Of a stretch of DNA of 64,000 nucleotides, positions 1 to 13,928 are shown piece by piece (positions within the stretch are counted from its first letter, which is position 1; every line of letters starts with the position of its first letter). Origin of the DNA: Halictus rubicundus (Eukaryota > Arthropoda > Insecta > Hymenoptera > Halictidae). Position numbers and translations under genes: made by a program. The stretch lies in NCBI RefSeq assembly GCF_050948215.1, contig NW_027488830.1, positions 62,001-126,000 on the forward strand, given 5' to 3'. The notes beneath the pieces were generated by a model. The model was not told the origin of the DNA. It made no database searches and was given only the letters and a program-made list of their open reading frames with translations.

Positions 1-3000
1 ATAGGATAGACGATAGGATAGGATGGAGAATAGGTTAGGATAGAGGATAGGATATCATAGAGGATAGGATAGGATAGAGAATAGGATATAGGATTGGATA
101 GGATAGCGGATAGGATAGGATAGAGGATAGGATAGGATAGAGTATAGGATATGATAGAGGATAGGATAGGATAGAGGATAGGATAGGATAGAGGATAGGA
201 TAGGATAATCGATAGGATAGGATAGAGGATAGGATATGATAGAGGATAGGATAGGATAGAGGATAGGATAGGATAGGATAGAGGATAGGATAGAGGATAG
301 GATAGAATAGAGGATAGGATATGATAGAGGATAGGATATAGGATTGGATAGAATAGAGGATAGGATAGAGGATAGGATATGATAGAGGATAGGATAGAGG
401 ATAGGATAGGATAGGATAGAGGATAGGATAGGATAGAGGATAGGATAGGATAGAGGATAGGATAGGATAGAGGATAGGATAGGATAGAGGATAGGATAGG
501 ATAGGATAGAGGATAGGATAGGATAGGATAGGATAGAGGATAGGATAGGATAGAGGATAGGATAGGATAGAGGATAGGATAGGATAGAGAATAGGATAGG
601 ATAGAGGATAGGATAGGATAGAGAATAGGATAGGATAGAGGATAGGATAGGATAGAGGATATGATAGGATAGAGGATAGGATAGGATAGAGGATAGTATA
701 GGATAGAGGATAGGGTATCATAGAGGATAGGATAGGATAGAGAATAGGATATAGGATTGGATAGGATAGCGGATAGGATAGGATAGAGGATAGGATAGGA
801 TAAAGGATAGGATACGATAGAGGATAGGATAGGATAGAGGATAGGATAGGATAGAGAATAGGATAGGATAGAGTATAGGATAGGATAGAGGATAGGATAG
901 GATAGAGGATAGGATAGGATAGAGGTTAGGATAGGATAGGGGATAGGATAGGATAGAGGATATGATAGGATAGAGGATAGGATAGGATAGAGGATAGAAT
1001 AGAATAGAGGATAGGATAGGATAGAGAATAGGATATAGGATTGGATAGGATAGAGGATAGAATAGGATAGAGGATAGGATAGGATAGCGGATAGGATATG
1101 TTAGAGGATAGGATAGGATAGAGGATAGGATAGGATAAACGATAGGATAGGATAGAGGATAGGATAGGATAGAGGATAGGATAGGATAAACGATAGGATA
1201 GGATAGAGGATAGGATAGGATAGAGGATAGGATAGGAGAGGATAGAGGATAGGATAGGATAGAGAATAGGTTAGGATAGAGGATAGGATATCATAGAGGA
1301 TAGGATAGGATAGAGAATAGGATATAGGATTGGATAGGATAGCGGATAGGATAGGATAGAGGATAGGATAGGATAGAGGATAGGATATGATAGAGGATAG
1401 GATAGGATAGAGGATAGGATAGAGAATAGGATATAGGATTGGATAGGATAGAGGATAGAATAGGATAGAGGATAGGATAGGATAGAGGATAGGATAGGAT
1501 AGAGGATAGGATAGGATAGAGAATAGGATAGGATAGAGGATAGGATAGGATAGAGAATAGGATAGGATAGAGGATAGGATAGGATAGAGGATAGGATAGG
1601 ATAGGATAGAGGATAGGATAGGATAGAGGATAGTATAGGATAGAGGATAGGATAGGATAGAGAATAGGATAGGATAGAGGATAGGATAGGATAGAGGATA
1701 GGATAGGATAGAGGATAGGATAGGATAGAGGATAGTATAGGATAGAGGATAGGATATCATAGATAATAGGATAGGATAGAGAATAGGATATAGGATTGGA
1801 TAGGATAGCGGATAGGATAGGATAGAGGATAGGATAGGATAAAGGATAGGATACGATAGAGGATAGGATAGGATAGAGGATAGGATAGGATAAAGGATAG
1901 GATACGATAGAGGATAGGATAGGATAGAGGATAGGATAGGATAGAGAATAGGATAGGATAGAGGATAGGATAGGATAGAGGATAGGATAGGATAGAGGAT
2001 AGGATAGGATAGAGGATACGATAGGATAGGGGATAGGATAGGATAGAGGATATGATAGGATAGAGGATAGGGTAGGATAGAGGATAGGATAGAATAGAGG
2101 ATAGGATAGGATAGAGAATAGGATATAGGATTGGATAGGATAGAGAATAAGATATAGGATTGGATAGGATAGAGGATAGAATAGGATAGAGGATAGGATA
2201 GGATAGCGGATAGGATATGTTATAGGATAGGATAGGATAGAGGATACGATAGGATAAACGATAGGATAGGATAGAGGATAGGATAGGATAGGATAGAGGA
2301 TAGGATAGGATAGAGAATAGGTTAGGATAGAGGATAGGATATCATAGAGGAAAGGATAGGATAGAGAATAGGATACAGGATTGGATAGGATAGCGGATAG
2401 GATAGGATAGAGGATAGGATAGGATAGGATAGAGGATATGATAGAGGATAGGATAGGATAGAGGATAGGATAGGATAGGATAGAGGATAGGATAGGATAG
2501 AGGATAGGATGGGATAGAGGATAGGATAGGATAGAGGATAGGATAGGATAGAGGATAGGATAGGATAGAGGATAGGATATGATAGAGGATAGGATAGGAT
2601 AGAGGATAGGATAGGATAGGATAGAGGATAGGATAGGATAGAGGATAGGATAGGATAGAGGATAGGATAGGATAGAGGATAGGATAGGATAGAGGATAGG
2701 ATAGGATAGAGGATAGGATAGGATAGAGGATAGGATAGGATAGAGGACAGGATAGGATAGACGATAGGATAGGATGGAGAATAGGTTAGGATAGAGGATA
2801 GGATATCATAGAGGATAGGATAGGATAGAGAATAGGATATAGGATTGGATAGGATAGCGGATAGGATAGAATAGAGGATAGGATAGGATAGAGTATAGGA
2901 TATGATAGAGGATAGGATAGGATAGAGGATAGGATAGGATAAACGATAGGATAGGATAGAGGATAGGATATGATAGAGGATAGGATAGGATAGAGGATAG

Positions 3001-6000
3001 GATAGGATAGGATAGAGGATAGGATAGAGGATAGGATAGGATAGAGGATAGGATAGGATAGGATAGAGGATAGGATAGAGGATAGGATAGAATAGAGGAT
3101 AGGATATGATAGAGGATAGGATATAGGATTGGATAGAATAGAGGATAGGATAGAGGATAGGATATGATAGAGGATAGGATAGAGGATAGGATAGGATAGG
3201 ATAGAGGATAGGATAGGATAGAGGATAGGATAGGATAGGATAGAGGATAGGATAGGATAGGATAGGATAGAGGATAGGATAGGATAGAGGATAGGATAGG
3301 ATAGAGGATAGGATAGGATAGAGAATAGGATAGGATAGAGGATAGGATAGGATAGAGAATAGGATAGGATAGAGGATAGGATAGGATAGAGGATATGATA
3401 GGATAGAGGATAGGATAGGATAGAGGATAGTATAGGATAGAGGATAGGATATCATAGAGGATAGGATAGGATAGAGAATAGGATATAGGATTGGATAGGA
3501 TAGCGGATAGGATAGTATATAGGATAGGATAGGATAAAGGATAGGATACGATAGAGGATAGGATAGGATAGAGGATAGGATAGGATAGAGAATAGGATAG
3601 GATAGAGTATAGGATAGGATAGAGGATAGGATAGGATAGAGGATAGGATAGGATAGAGGATAGGATAGGATAGGGGATAGGATAGGATAGAGGATATGAT
3701 AGGATAGAGGATAGGATAGGATAGAGGATAGAATAGAATAGAGGATAGGATAGGATAGAGAATAGGATATAGGATTGGATAGGATAGAGGATAGAATAGG
3801 ATAGAGGATAGGATAGGATAGCGGATAGGATATGTTAGAGGATAGGATAGGATAGAGGATAGGATAGGATAAACGATAGGATAGGATAGAGGATAGGATA
3901 GGATAGAGGATAGGATAGGATAGAGGATAGGATAGGATAGGATAGAGGATAGGATAGGATAGAGAATAGGTTAGGATAGAGGATAGGATATCATAGAGGA
4001 TAGGATAGGATAGAGAATAGGATATAGGATTGGATAGGATAGCGGATAGGATAGGATAGAGGATAGGATAGGATAGAGGATAGGATATGATAGAGGATAG
4101 GATAGGATAGAGGATAGGATAGGATAGGATAGAGGATAGGATAGGATAGAAGATAGGATAGGATAGAGGATAGGATAGGATAGAGGATAGGATAGGATGG
4201 AGGATAGGATAGGATAGAGAATAGGATAGGATAGAGGATAGGATAGGATAGAGGATAGGATAGGATAGAGGATAGGATAGGATAGAGGATAGTATAGGAT
4301 AGAGGATAGGATATCATAGAGGATAGGATAGGATAGAGAATAGGGTATAGGATTGGATAGGATAGCGGATAGGATAGGATAGAGGATAGGATAGGATAAA
4401 GGATAGGATACGATAGAGGATAGGATAGGATAGAGGATAGGATAGGATAAAGGATAGGATACGATAGAGGATAGGATAGGATAGAGAATAGGATAGGATA
4501 GAGGATAGGATAGGATAGAGGATAGGATAGGATAGAGGATAGGATAGGATAGAGGATAGGATATCATAGAGGATAGGATAGGATAGAGAATAGGATATAG
4601 GATTGGATAGGATAGCGGATAGGATAGGATAGAGGATAGGATAGGATAGAGAATAGGTTAGGATAGAGGATAGGATATCATAGAGGATAGGATAGGATAG
4701 AGAATGGGATATAGGATTGGATAGGATAGCGGATAGGATAGGATAGAGGATAGGATAGGATAGAGGATACGATATGATAGAGGATAGGATAGGATAGAGG
4801 ATAGGATAGGATAGGATAGAGGATAGGATAGGATAGAGGATAGGATAGGATAGAGGATTGGATAGGATAGCGGATAGGATAGGATAGAGGATAGGATAGG
4901 ATAAAGGATAGGATACGATAGAGGATAGGATAGGATAGAGGATAGGATAGGATAGAGGATAGGATAGGATAGAGGATAGGATAGGATAGAGGATAGGATA
5001 GGATAGAGGATAGGATAGGATAGAGGATAGGATAGGATAGAGGATAGTATAGGATAGAGGATAGGATATCATAGAGTATAGGATAGGATACAGAATAGGA
5101 TATAGGATTGGATAGGATAGAGGATAGAATAGGATAGAGGATAGGATAGGATAGCGAATAGGATATGTTAGAGGATAGGATAGGATAGAGGATAGGATAG
5201 GATAAACGATAGGATAGGATAGAGGACAGGATAGGATAGAGGATAGGATAGAGGATAGGATAGGATAGGATAGAGGATAGGATAGGAGAGAGAATAGGTT
5301 AGGATAGAGGATAGGATATCATAGAGGATAGGATAGGATAGAGAATAGGATATAGGATTGGATAGGATAGCGGATAGGATAGGATAGAGGATAGGATAGG
5401 ATAGAGAATAGGATATAGGATTGGATAGGATAGAGGATAGAATAGGATAGAGGATAGGATAGGATAGCGGATAGGATATGTTAGAGGATAGGATAGGATA
5501 GAGGATAGGATAGGATAAACGATAGGATAGGATAGAGGATAGGATAGGATAGAGGATAGGATAGGATAGAGGATAGGATAGGATAGGATAGAGGATAGGA
5601 TAGGATAGAGAATAGGTTAGGATAGAGGATAGGATATCATAGAGGATAGTATAGGATAGAGGATAGGATAGGATAGAGAATAGGATATAGGATTGGATAG
5701 GATAGAGAATAGGATATAGGATTGGATAGGATAGAGGATAGAATAGGATAGAGGATAGGATAGGATAGCGGATAGGATATGTTAGAGGATAGGATAGGAT
5801 AGAGGATAGGATAGGATAAACGATAGGATAGGATAGAGGATAGGATAGGATAGGATAGAGGATAGGATAGGATAGAGAATAGGTTAGGATAGAGGATAGG
5901 ATATCATAGAGGAAAGGATAGGATAGAGAATAGGATACAGGATTGGATAGGATAGCGGATAGGATAGGATAGAGGATAGGATAGGATAGAGTATAGGATA

Positions 6001-8964
6001 TGATAGAGGATAGGATAGGATAGAGGATAGGATAGGATAGGATAGAGGATAGGATAGGATAGAGGATAGGATAGGATAGAGGATAGGATAGGATAGAGGA
6101 TAGGATAGGATAGAGGATAGGATAGGATAGACGATAGGATAGGATGGAGAATAGGTTAGGATAGAGGATAGGATATCATAGAGGATAGGATAGGATAGAG
6201 AATAGGATATAGGATTGGATAGGATAGCGGATAGGATAGAATAGAGGATAGGATAGGATAGAGTATAGGATATGATAGAGGATAGGATAGGATAGAGGAT
6301 AGGATAGGATAGAGGATAGGATAGGATAAACGATAGGATAGGATAGAGGATAGGATATGATAGAGGATAGGATAGGATAGACGATAGGATAGGATGGAGA
6401 ATAGGTTAGGATAGAGGATAGGATATCATAGAGGATAGGATAGGATAGAGAATAGGATATAGGATTGGATAGGATAGCGGATAGGATAGGATAGAGAATA
6501 GGATAGGATAGAGGATAGGATAGGATCGAGGATAGGATAGGATAGAGGATAGGATAGGATAGGTGATAGGATAGGATAGAGGATAGTATAGGATAGAGGA
6601 TAGGATATCATAGAGGATAGGATAGGATAGAGAATAGGATATAGGATTGGATAGGATAGCGGATAGGATAGGATAGAGGATAGGATAGGATAAAGGATAG
6701 GATACGATAGAGGATAGGATAGGATATAGGATTGGATAGGATAGCGGATAGGATAGGATAGAGGATAGGATAGGATAAAGGATAGGATACGATAGAGGAT
6801 AGGATAGGATATAGGATTGGATAGGATAGCGGATAGGATAGGATAGAGGATAGGATATGATAGAGGACAGGATATAGGATTGGATAGAATAGAGGATATG
6901 ATAGAGGATAGGATAGGATAGGATAGAGGATAGGATAGGATAGAGGATAGGATAGGATAGAGGATAGGATAGAATAGAGGATAGGATAGAGGATAGGATA
7001 GAATAGAGGATAGGATAGAGGATAGGATAGGATAGGATAGAGGATAGGATAGGATAGAGAATAGGTTAGGATAGAGGATAGGATATCATAGAGGATAGGA
7101 TAGGACAGAGAATAGGATATAGGATTGGATAGGATAGGATAGGATAGGATAGGATAGGATAGAGGATAGGATAGGATAGAGGATAGGATAGGATAGAGGA
7201 TAGGATAGGATAGAGAATAGGATAGGATAGAGGATAGGATAGGATAGAGGATATGATAGGATAGAGGATAGGATAGGGTAGAGGATAGTATAGGATAGAG
7301 GATAGGATATCATAGAGGATAGGATAGGATAGAGAATAGGATATAGGATTGGATAGGATAGCGGATAGGATAGGATAGAGGATAGGATAGGATAAAGGAT
7401 AGGATACGATAGAGGATAGGATAGGATAGAGGATAGGATAGGATAGAGAATAGGATAGGATAGAGGATAGGATAGGATAGAGGATAGGATAGGATAGAGG
7501 ATAGGATAGGATAGGTGATAGGATAGGATAGAGGATAGTATAGGATAGAGGATAGGATATCATAGAGGATAGGATAGAATAGAGGATAGGATATGATAGA
7601 GGATAGGATATAGGATTGGATAGAATAGAGGATAGGATAGAGGATAGGATATGATAGAGGACAGGATATAGGATTGGATAGAATAGAGGATAGGATAGAG
7701 GATAGGATAGAATAGGATAGAGGATAGGATAGGATAGAGGATAGGATAGGATAGGATAGAGGATAGGATAGGATAGAGGATAGGATAGGATAGAGGATAG
7801 GATAGGATAGCGGATAGGATAGGATAGAGGATAGGATAGGATGGAGAATAGGATAGGATAGATGATAGGATAGGATACAGAATAGGATAGGATAGAGGAT
7901 AGGATAGGATAGAGGATAGGATAGGATAGAGGATAGTATAGGATAGAGGATAGGATATCATAGAGGATAGGATAGGATAGAGAATAGGATATAAGATTGG
8001 ATAGGATAGCGGATAGGATAGGATAGAGAATAGGATAGGATAGAGGATAGGATAGGATCGAGGATAGGATAGGATAGAGGATAGGATAGGATAGGTGATA
8101 GGATAGGATAGAGGATAGTATAGGATAGAGGATAGGATATCATAGAGGATAGGATAGGATAGAGAATAGGATATAGGATTGGATAGGATAGCGGATAGGA
8201 TAGGATAGAGGATAGGATAGGATAAAGGATAGGATACGATAGAGGATAGAATAGGATATAGGATTGGATAGGATAGCGGATAGGATAGGATAGAGGATAG
8301 GATATGATAGAGGACAGGATATAGGATTGGATAGAATAGAGGATATGATAGAGGATAGGATAGGATAGGATAGAGGATAGGATAGGATAGAGGATAGGAT
8401 AGGATAGAGGATAGGATAGAATAGAGGATAGGATAGAGGATAGGATAGGATAGGATAGAGGATAGGATAGGATAGAGAATAGGTTAGGATAGAGGATAGG
8501 ATATCATAGAGGATAGGATAGGACAGAGAATAGGATATAGGATTGGATAGGATAGGATAGGATAGGATAGGATAGAGGATAGGATAGGATAGAGGATATG
8601 ATAGGATAGAGGATAGGATAGGGTAGAGGATAGTATAGGATAGAGGATAGGATATCATAGAGGATAGGATAGGATAGAGAATAGGATATAGGATTGGATA
8701 GGATAGCGGATAGGATAGGATAGAGGATAGGATAGGATAAAGGATAGGATACGATAGAGGATAGGATAGGGTAGAGGATAGGATAGGATAGAGAATAGGA
8801 TAGGATAGAGTATAGGATAGGATAGAGGATAGGATATGATAGAGGATAGGATAGGATAGAGGATAGGATAGGATAGGGGATAGGATAGGATAGAGGATAT
8901 GATAGGATAGAGGATAGGATAGGATAGAGGATAGAATAGAATAGAGGATAGGATAGGATAGGGG
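1..8964 (+). repeat. Left domain of the array; 1-~1,410 duplicated at ~2,752-4,110
   Basis: No gene or unique sequence is present. Landmarks at 1-1,410 recur about 2.7 kb downstream: the GACGATA monomer at 10 and 2,761, TATCAT at 53 and 2,804 (offset 2,751), the AATCG/AAACG monomer at 207 and 2,941 (2,734), GAATA at 304 and 3,089 (2,785), TATCAT at 716 and 3,450 (2,734), AAAGG at 802 and 3,536, TGTTA at 1,099 and 3,833 (2,734), and TATCAT at 1,289 and 3,989 (2,700). The offsets differ by 17, 34 or 51 bp, whole numbers of monomers. Related blocks with the same GACGATA/GGATGGA context begin at 6,131 and 6,381. A distinct GAGGAAAGG/TACAGG block follows the TATCAT at 2,340 and 5,902 and reappears at 27,347 and 33,368. 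Confidence 0.85.
3962..4058 (+). repeat. 97-bp landmark module: GGTTA / TCATA / GAATA / TA-GGATT / GC spacer (type copy)
   Basis: Six units in order: GA GAATA GGTTA GGATA (17), GA GGATA GGATA TCATA (17), consensus (17), GA GAATA GGATA (12), TA GGATT GGATA GGATA (17), GC GGATA GGATA GGATA (17), total 97 bp. This module or a truncated form recurs throughout the window and is the clearest higher-order landmark. Near-identical versions begin near 1,262, 5,290, 26,122, 29,142 and 35,163. In many copies the GGTTA monomer is replaced by one containing GTATA, as before the TATCAT at 3,450. In others the GC-spacer monomer becomes a GA-spacer monomer with GAATA. The GATATC in the second monomer is an EcoRV recognition sequence. 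Confidence 0.9.
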
Positions 8965-11807
8965 ATAGGATAGGATAGAGGATATGATAGGATAGAGGAT
9001 AGGATAGGATAGAGGATAGGATAGAATAGAGGATAGGATAGGATAGAGAATAGGATATAGGATTGGATAGGATAGAGGATAGAATAGGATAGAGGATAGG
9101 ATAGGATAGAGGATAGGATAGGATAAACGATAGGATAGGATAGAGGACAGGATAGGATAGAGGATAGGATAGAGGATAGGATAGGATAGGATAGAGGATA
9201 GGATAGGAGAGAGAATAGGTTAGGATAGAGGATAGGATATCATAGAGGATAGGATAGGATAGAGAATAGGATATAGGATTGGATAGGATAGCGGATAGGA
9301 TAGGATAGAGGATAGGATAGGATAGAGTATAGGATAGGATAGAGAATAGGATAGGATAGAGGATAGGATAGGATAGAGGATAGGTTAGGATAGAGGATAG
9401 GATATGATAGAGGATAGGATAGGATAGAGGATAGGATAGAATAGGATAGAGGATAGGATAGGATAGAGGATTGGATAGGATAGAGGATTGGATAGGATAG
9501 AGGATAGGATAGGATAGAGGATAGGATAGGATGGAGAATAGGATATAGGATTGGATAGGATAGAGAATAGGATAGAGGATAGGATAGGATAGAGGATAGG
9601 ATAGGATAGAGAATAGGATAGGATAGGGGATAGGATAGAATAGAGGATACTATAGGATAGTGAATAGGATATAGGATTGGATGGGATAGCGGATAGGATA
9701 GGATAGAAGATAGGATAGAATAGAGGATAGGATAGGATATAGGATTGGATAGGATAGCGGATAGAATAGGATAGAGAATAGGATAGGATAGAGGATAGGA
9801 TAGGATAGAGGACAGGATAGGATAGAGGATAGGATAGGATAGAGGATAGGATAGGATAGGGGATAGGATAGGATAGAGGATATGATAGGATAGAGGATAG
9901 GATAGGATAGAGGATAGGATAGAATAGAGGATAGGATAGGATAGAGAATAGGATATGGGATTGGATAGGATAGAGAATACGATATAGGATTGGATAGGAT
10001 AGAGGATAGTAAAGGATAGAGGATAGGATAGGATAGCGGATAGGATATGTTAGAGGATAGGATAGGATAGAGGATAGGATAGGATAAACGATAGGATAGG
10101 ATAGAGGATAGGATAGGATAGAGGATAGGATAGGATAGGATGGAGGATAGGATAGGATAGAGAATAGGTTAGGATAGAGGATAGGATATCATAGAGGATA
10201 GGATAGGATAGAGAATAGGATATAGGATTGGATAGGATAGAGGATAGAATGGGATAGAGGATAGGATAGGATAGAGGATAGGATAGGATAGAGAATAGGA
10301 TAGGATAGAGGATAGGATAGGATAGAGGATAGGATAGGATAGAGGATAGGATATGATAGAGGGTAGGATAGGATAGAGGATAGGATAGGATACGATAGAG
10401 GATAGGATAGAGGATAGGATAGGATGGAGAATAGGATATAGGATTGGATAGGATAGAGAATAGGATATAGGATTGGATAGGATAGCGGATAGGATAGGAT
10501 AGAGGATAGGATAGGATAGAGAATAGGATAGGATAGATGATAGGATAGGATAGAGGATAGGATAGGATAGAGGATAGGATAGGATAGAGGATAGGATAGG
10601 ATAGAGAATAGGATAGGATAGAGGATAGGATAGGATAGAGGATAGGATAGGATAGAGGATAGGATAGGATAGAGGATAGGATACGATAGAGGATAGGATA
10701 CGATAGAGGATAGGATAGGATAGAGGATACGATATAGGATTGGATAGGATAGAGGATAGGATACGATAGAGGATAGGATAGGATAGAGGATAGGATAGGA
10801 TAGAGAATAGGATAGGATAGAGGATAGGATAGGATAGAGCATAGGATAGGATAGAGGATAGGATAGGATAGGGGATAGGATAGGATAGAGGATATGATAG
10901 GATAGAGGATAGGATAGGATAGAGGATAGGATATAGGATTGGATAGGATAGCGGATAGGATAGGATAGAGGATAGGATAGAATAGAGGATAGGATATGAT
11001 AGAGGATAGGATATAGGATTGGATAGAATAGAGGATAGGATAGAGGATAGGATATGATAGAGGACAGGATATAGGATTGGATAGAATAGAGGATAGTATA
11101 GGATAGAGGATAGGATATCATAGAGGATAGGATAGGATAGAGAATAGGATATAGGATTGGATAGGATAGCGGATAGGATAGGATAGAGGATAGGATAGAG
11201 GATAGGATAGGATAGGATAGAGGATAGGATAGGAGAGAGAATAGGTTAGGATAGAGGATAGGATATCATAGAGGATAGGATAGGATAGAGAATAGGATAT
11301 AGGATTGGATAGGATAGAGGATAGAATGGGATAGAGGATAGGATAGGATAGAGGATAGGATAGGATAGAGAATAGGATAGGATAGAGGATAGGATAGGAT
11401 AGAGGATAGGATAGGATAGAGGATAGGATATGATAGAGGGTAGGATAGGATAGAGGATAGGATAGGATACGATAGAGGATAGGATAGGATAGAGGATTGG
11501 ATAGGATAGAGGATAGGATAGGATAGAGGATAGGATAGGATAGAGGATAGGATAGGATGGAGAATAGGATATAGGATTGGATAGGATAGAGAATAGGATA
11601 TAGGATTGGATAGGATAGCGGATAGGATAGGATAGAGGATAGGATAGGATAGAGAATAGGATAGGATAGATGATAGGATAGGATAGAGGATAGGATAGGA
11701 TAGAGGATAGGATAGGATAGAGGATATTATAGGATAGAGAATAGGATAGGATAGAGGATAGGATAGGATAGAGGATAGGATAGGATAGAGGATAGGATAG
11801 GATAGAG
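8965..11807 (+). repeat. Duplicated segment A, copy 1 (offset 4,964 bp)
   Basis: This ~2.84-kb segment of pure satellite recurs at 13,929-16,771. Paired landmarks, all exactly 4,964 bp apart: AAACG 9,125/14,089; the CTATA and GT-spacer monomers at 9,641/14,605; TATCAT 10,187/15,151, 11,116/16,080 and 11,264/16,228; AATGGG 10,248/15,212 and 11,325/16,289; AGGAGAG 11,231/16,195; AGGGTAGG 11,437/16,401. The left edge is where GGGGAT here meets TAGGAT in the partner. The right edge is where GAGAAT here meets GAGGAT there. A few substitutions separate the copies, for example ATTATA at 11,726 against GGATAGG in the partner. Confidence 0.88.
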
Positions 11808-11951
11808 AATAGGATAGGATAGAGGATAGGATAGGATAGAGGATAGGATAGGATAGAGGATAGGATATGATAGAGGGTAGGATAGGATAGAGGATAGGAT
11901 AGGATACGATAGAGGATAGGATAGGATAGAGGATTGGATAGGATAGAGAAT

Positions 11952-13540
11952 AGGATAGGATAGCGGATAGGATAGGATAGAGGATAGGATAGAATAGAGG
12001 ATAGGATATGATAGAGGATAGGATATAGGATTGGATAGAATAGAGGATAGGATAGAGGATAGGATATGATAGAGGACAGGATATAGGATTGGATAGAATA
12101 GAGGATAGTATAGGATAGAGGATAGGATATCATAGAGGATAGGATAGGATAGAGAATAGGATATAGGATTGGATAGGATAGCGGATAGGATAGGATAGAG
12201 GATAGGATAGAGGATAGGATAGGATAGGATAGAGGATAGGATAGGAGAGAGAATAGGTTAGGATAGAGGATAGGATATCATAGAGGATAGGATAGGATAG
12301 AGAATAGGATATAGGATTGGATAGGATAGAGGATAGAATGGGATAGAGGATAGGATAGGATAGAGGATAGGATAGGATAGAGAATAGGATAGGATAGAGG
12401 ATAGGATAGGATAGAGGATAGGATAGGATAGAGGATAGGATATGATAGAGGGTAGGATAGGATAGAGGATAGGATAGGATACGATAGAGGATAGGATAGG
12501 ATAGAGGATTGGATAGGATAGAGGATAGGATAGGATAGAGGATAGGATAGGATAGAGGATAGGATAGGATGGAGAATAGGATATAGGATTGGATAGGATA
12601 GAGAATAGGATATAGGATTGGATAGGATAGCGGATAGGATAGGATAGAGGATAGGATAGGATAGAGAATAGGATAGGATAGATGATAGGATAGGATAGAG
12701 GATAGGATAGGATAGAGGATAGGATAGGATAGAGGATATTATAGGATAGAGAATAGGATAGGATAGAGGATAGGATAGGATAGAGGATAGGATAGGATAG
12801 AGGATAGGATAGGATAGAGGATAGGATAGGATAGAGGATAGGATACGATAGAGGATAGGATACGATAGAGGATAGGATAGGATAGAGGATACGATATAGG
12901 ATTGGATAGGATAGAGGATAGGATACGATAGAGGATAGGATAGGATAGAGGATAGGATAGGATAGAGAATAGGATAGGATAGAGGATAGGATAGGATAGA
13001 GCATAGGATAGGATAGAGGATAGGATAGGATAGGGGAGAGGATAGGATAGAGGATATGATAGGATAGAGGATAGGATAGGATAGAGGATAGGATATAGGA
13101 TTGGATAGGATAGCGGATAGGATAGGATAGAGGATAGGATAGAATAGAGGATAGGATATGATAGAGGATAGGATATAGGACTGGATAGAATAGAGGATAG
13201 GATAGAGGATAGGATATGATAGAGGACAGGATATAGGATTGGATAGAATAGAGGATAGTATAGGATAGAGGATAGGATATCATAGAGGATAGGATAGGAT
13301 AGAGAATAGGATATAGGATTGGATAGGATAGCGGATAGGATAGGATAGAGGATAGGATAGGATAAAGGATAGGATACGATAGAGGATAGGATAGGATATA
13401 GGATTGGATAGGATAGCGGATAGGATAGGATAGAGAATAGGTTAGGATAGAGGATAGGATATCATAGAGGATAGGATAGGATAGAGAATAGGATATAGGA
13501 TTGGATAGGATAGAGGATAGAATGGGATAGAGGATAGGAT
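11952..13540 (+). repeat. Duplicated segment B, copy 1 (offset 3,952 then 3,935 bp)
   Basis: This segment recurs at ~15,904-17,475. The offset is 3,952 bp at GC-spacer 11,962/15,914, TATCAT 12,128/16,080 and 12,276/16,228, and AATGGG 12,337/16,289. It becomes 3,935 bp at ACGATATAGG 12,891/16,826, TATCAT 13,278/17,213 and AATGGG 13,521/17,456. The 17-bp change marks one monomer gained or lost in one copy. The first part is also a copy of 11,116 onward at offset 1,012 bp (TATCAT 11,116/12,128 and 11,264/12,276), so ~11.1-12.0 kb and ~12.1-13.0 kb form a local tandem pair. Confidence 0.85.
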
Positions 13541-13928
13541 ACGATAGAGGATAGGATAGGATAGAGGATTGGATAGGATAGAGGATAGGATAGGATAGAG
13601 GATAGGATAGGATAGAGGATAGGATAGGATGGAGAATAGGATATAGGATTGGATAGAATAGAGGATAGGATAGAGGATAGGATATGATAGAGGACAGGAT
13701 ATAGGATTGGATAGAATAGAGGATAGGATAGAGGATAGGATAGGATAGGATAGAGGATATGATAGGATAGAGGATAGGATAGGATAGAGGATAGGATAGA
13801 ATAGAGGATAGGATAGGATAGAGAATAGGATATAGGATTGGATAGGATAGAGGATAGGATAGAGGATAGGATATGATAGAGGACAGGATATAGGATTGGA
13901 TAGAATAGAGGATAGGATAGAGGATAGG

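Noticed and set aside
3962..3995. GGTTAGG resembles the insect-type telomere repeat TTAGG
   Set aside because: GGTTA occurs as single isolated pentamers within modules and never in tandem. It is a one-base variant of GGATA, not a telomeric tract.
6424..8143. Overlapping stop and start (ATGA) between consecutive minus-strand frames, resembling translational coupling in an operon
   Set aside because: ATGA is simply the complement of the TCAT in each TATCAT landmark. The arrangement follows from the repeat and recurs with every landmark copy.
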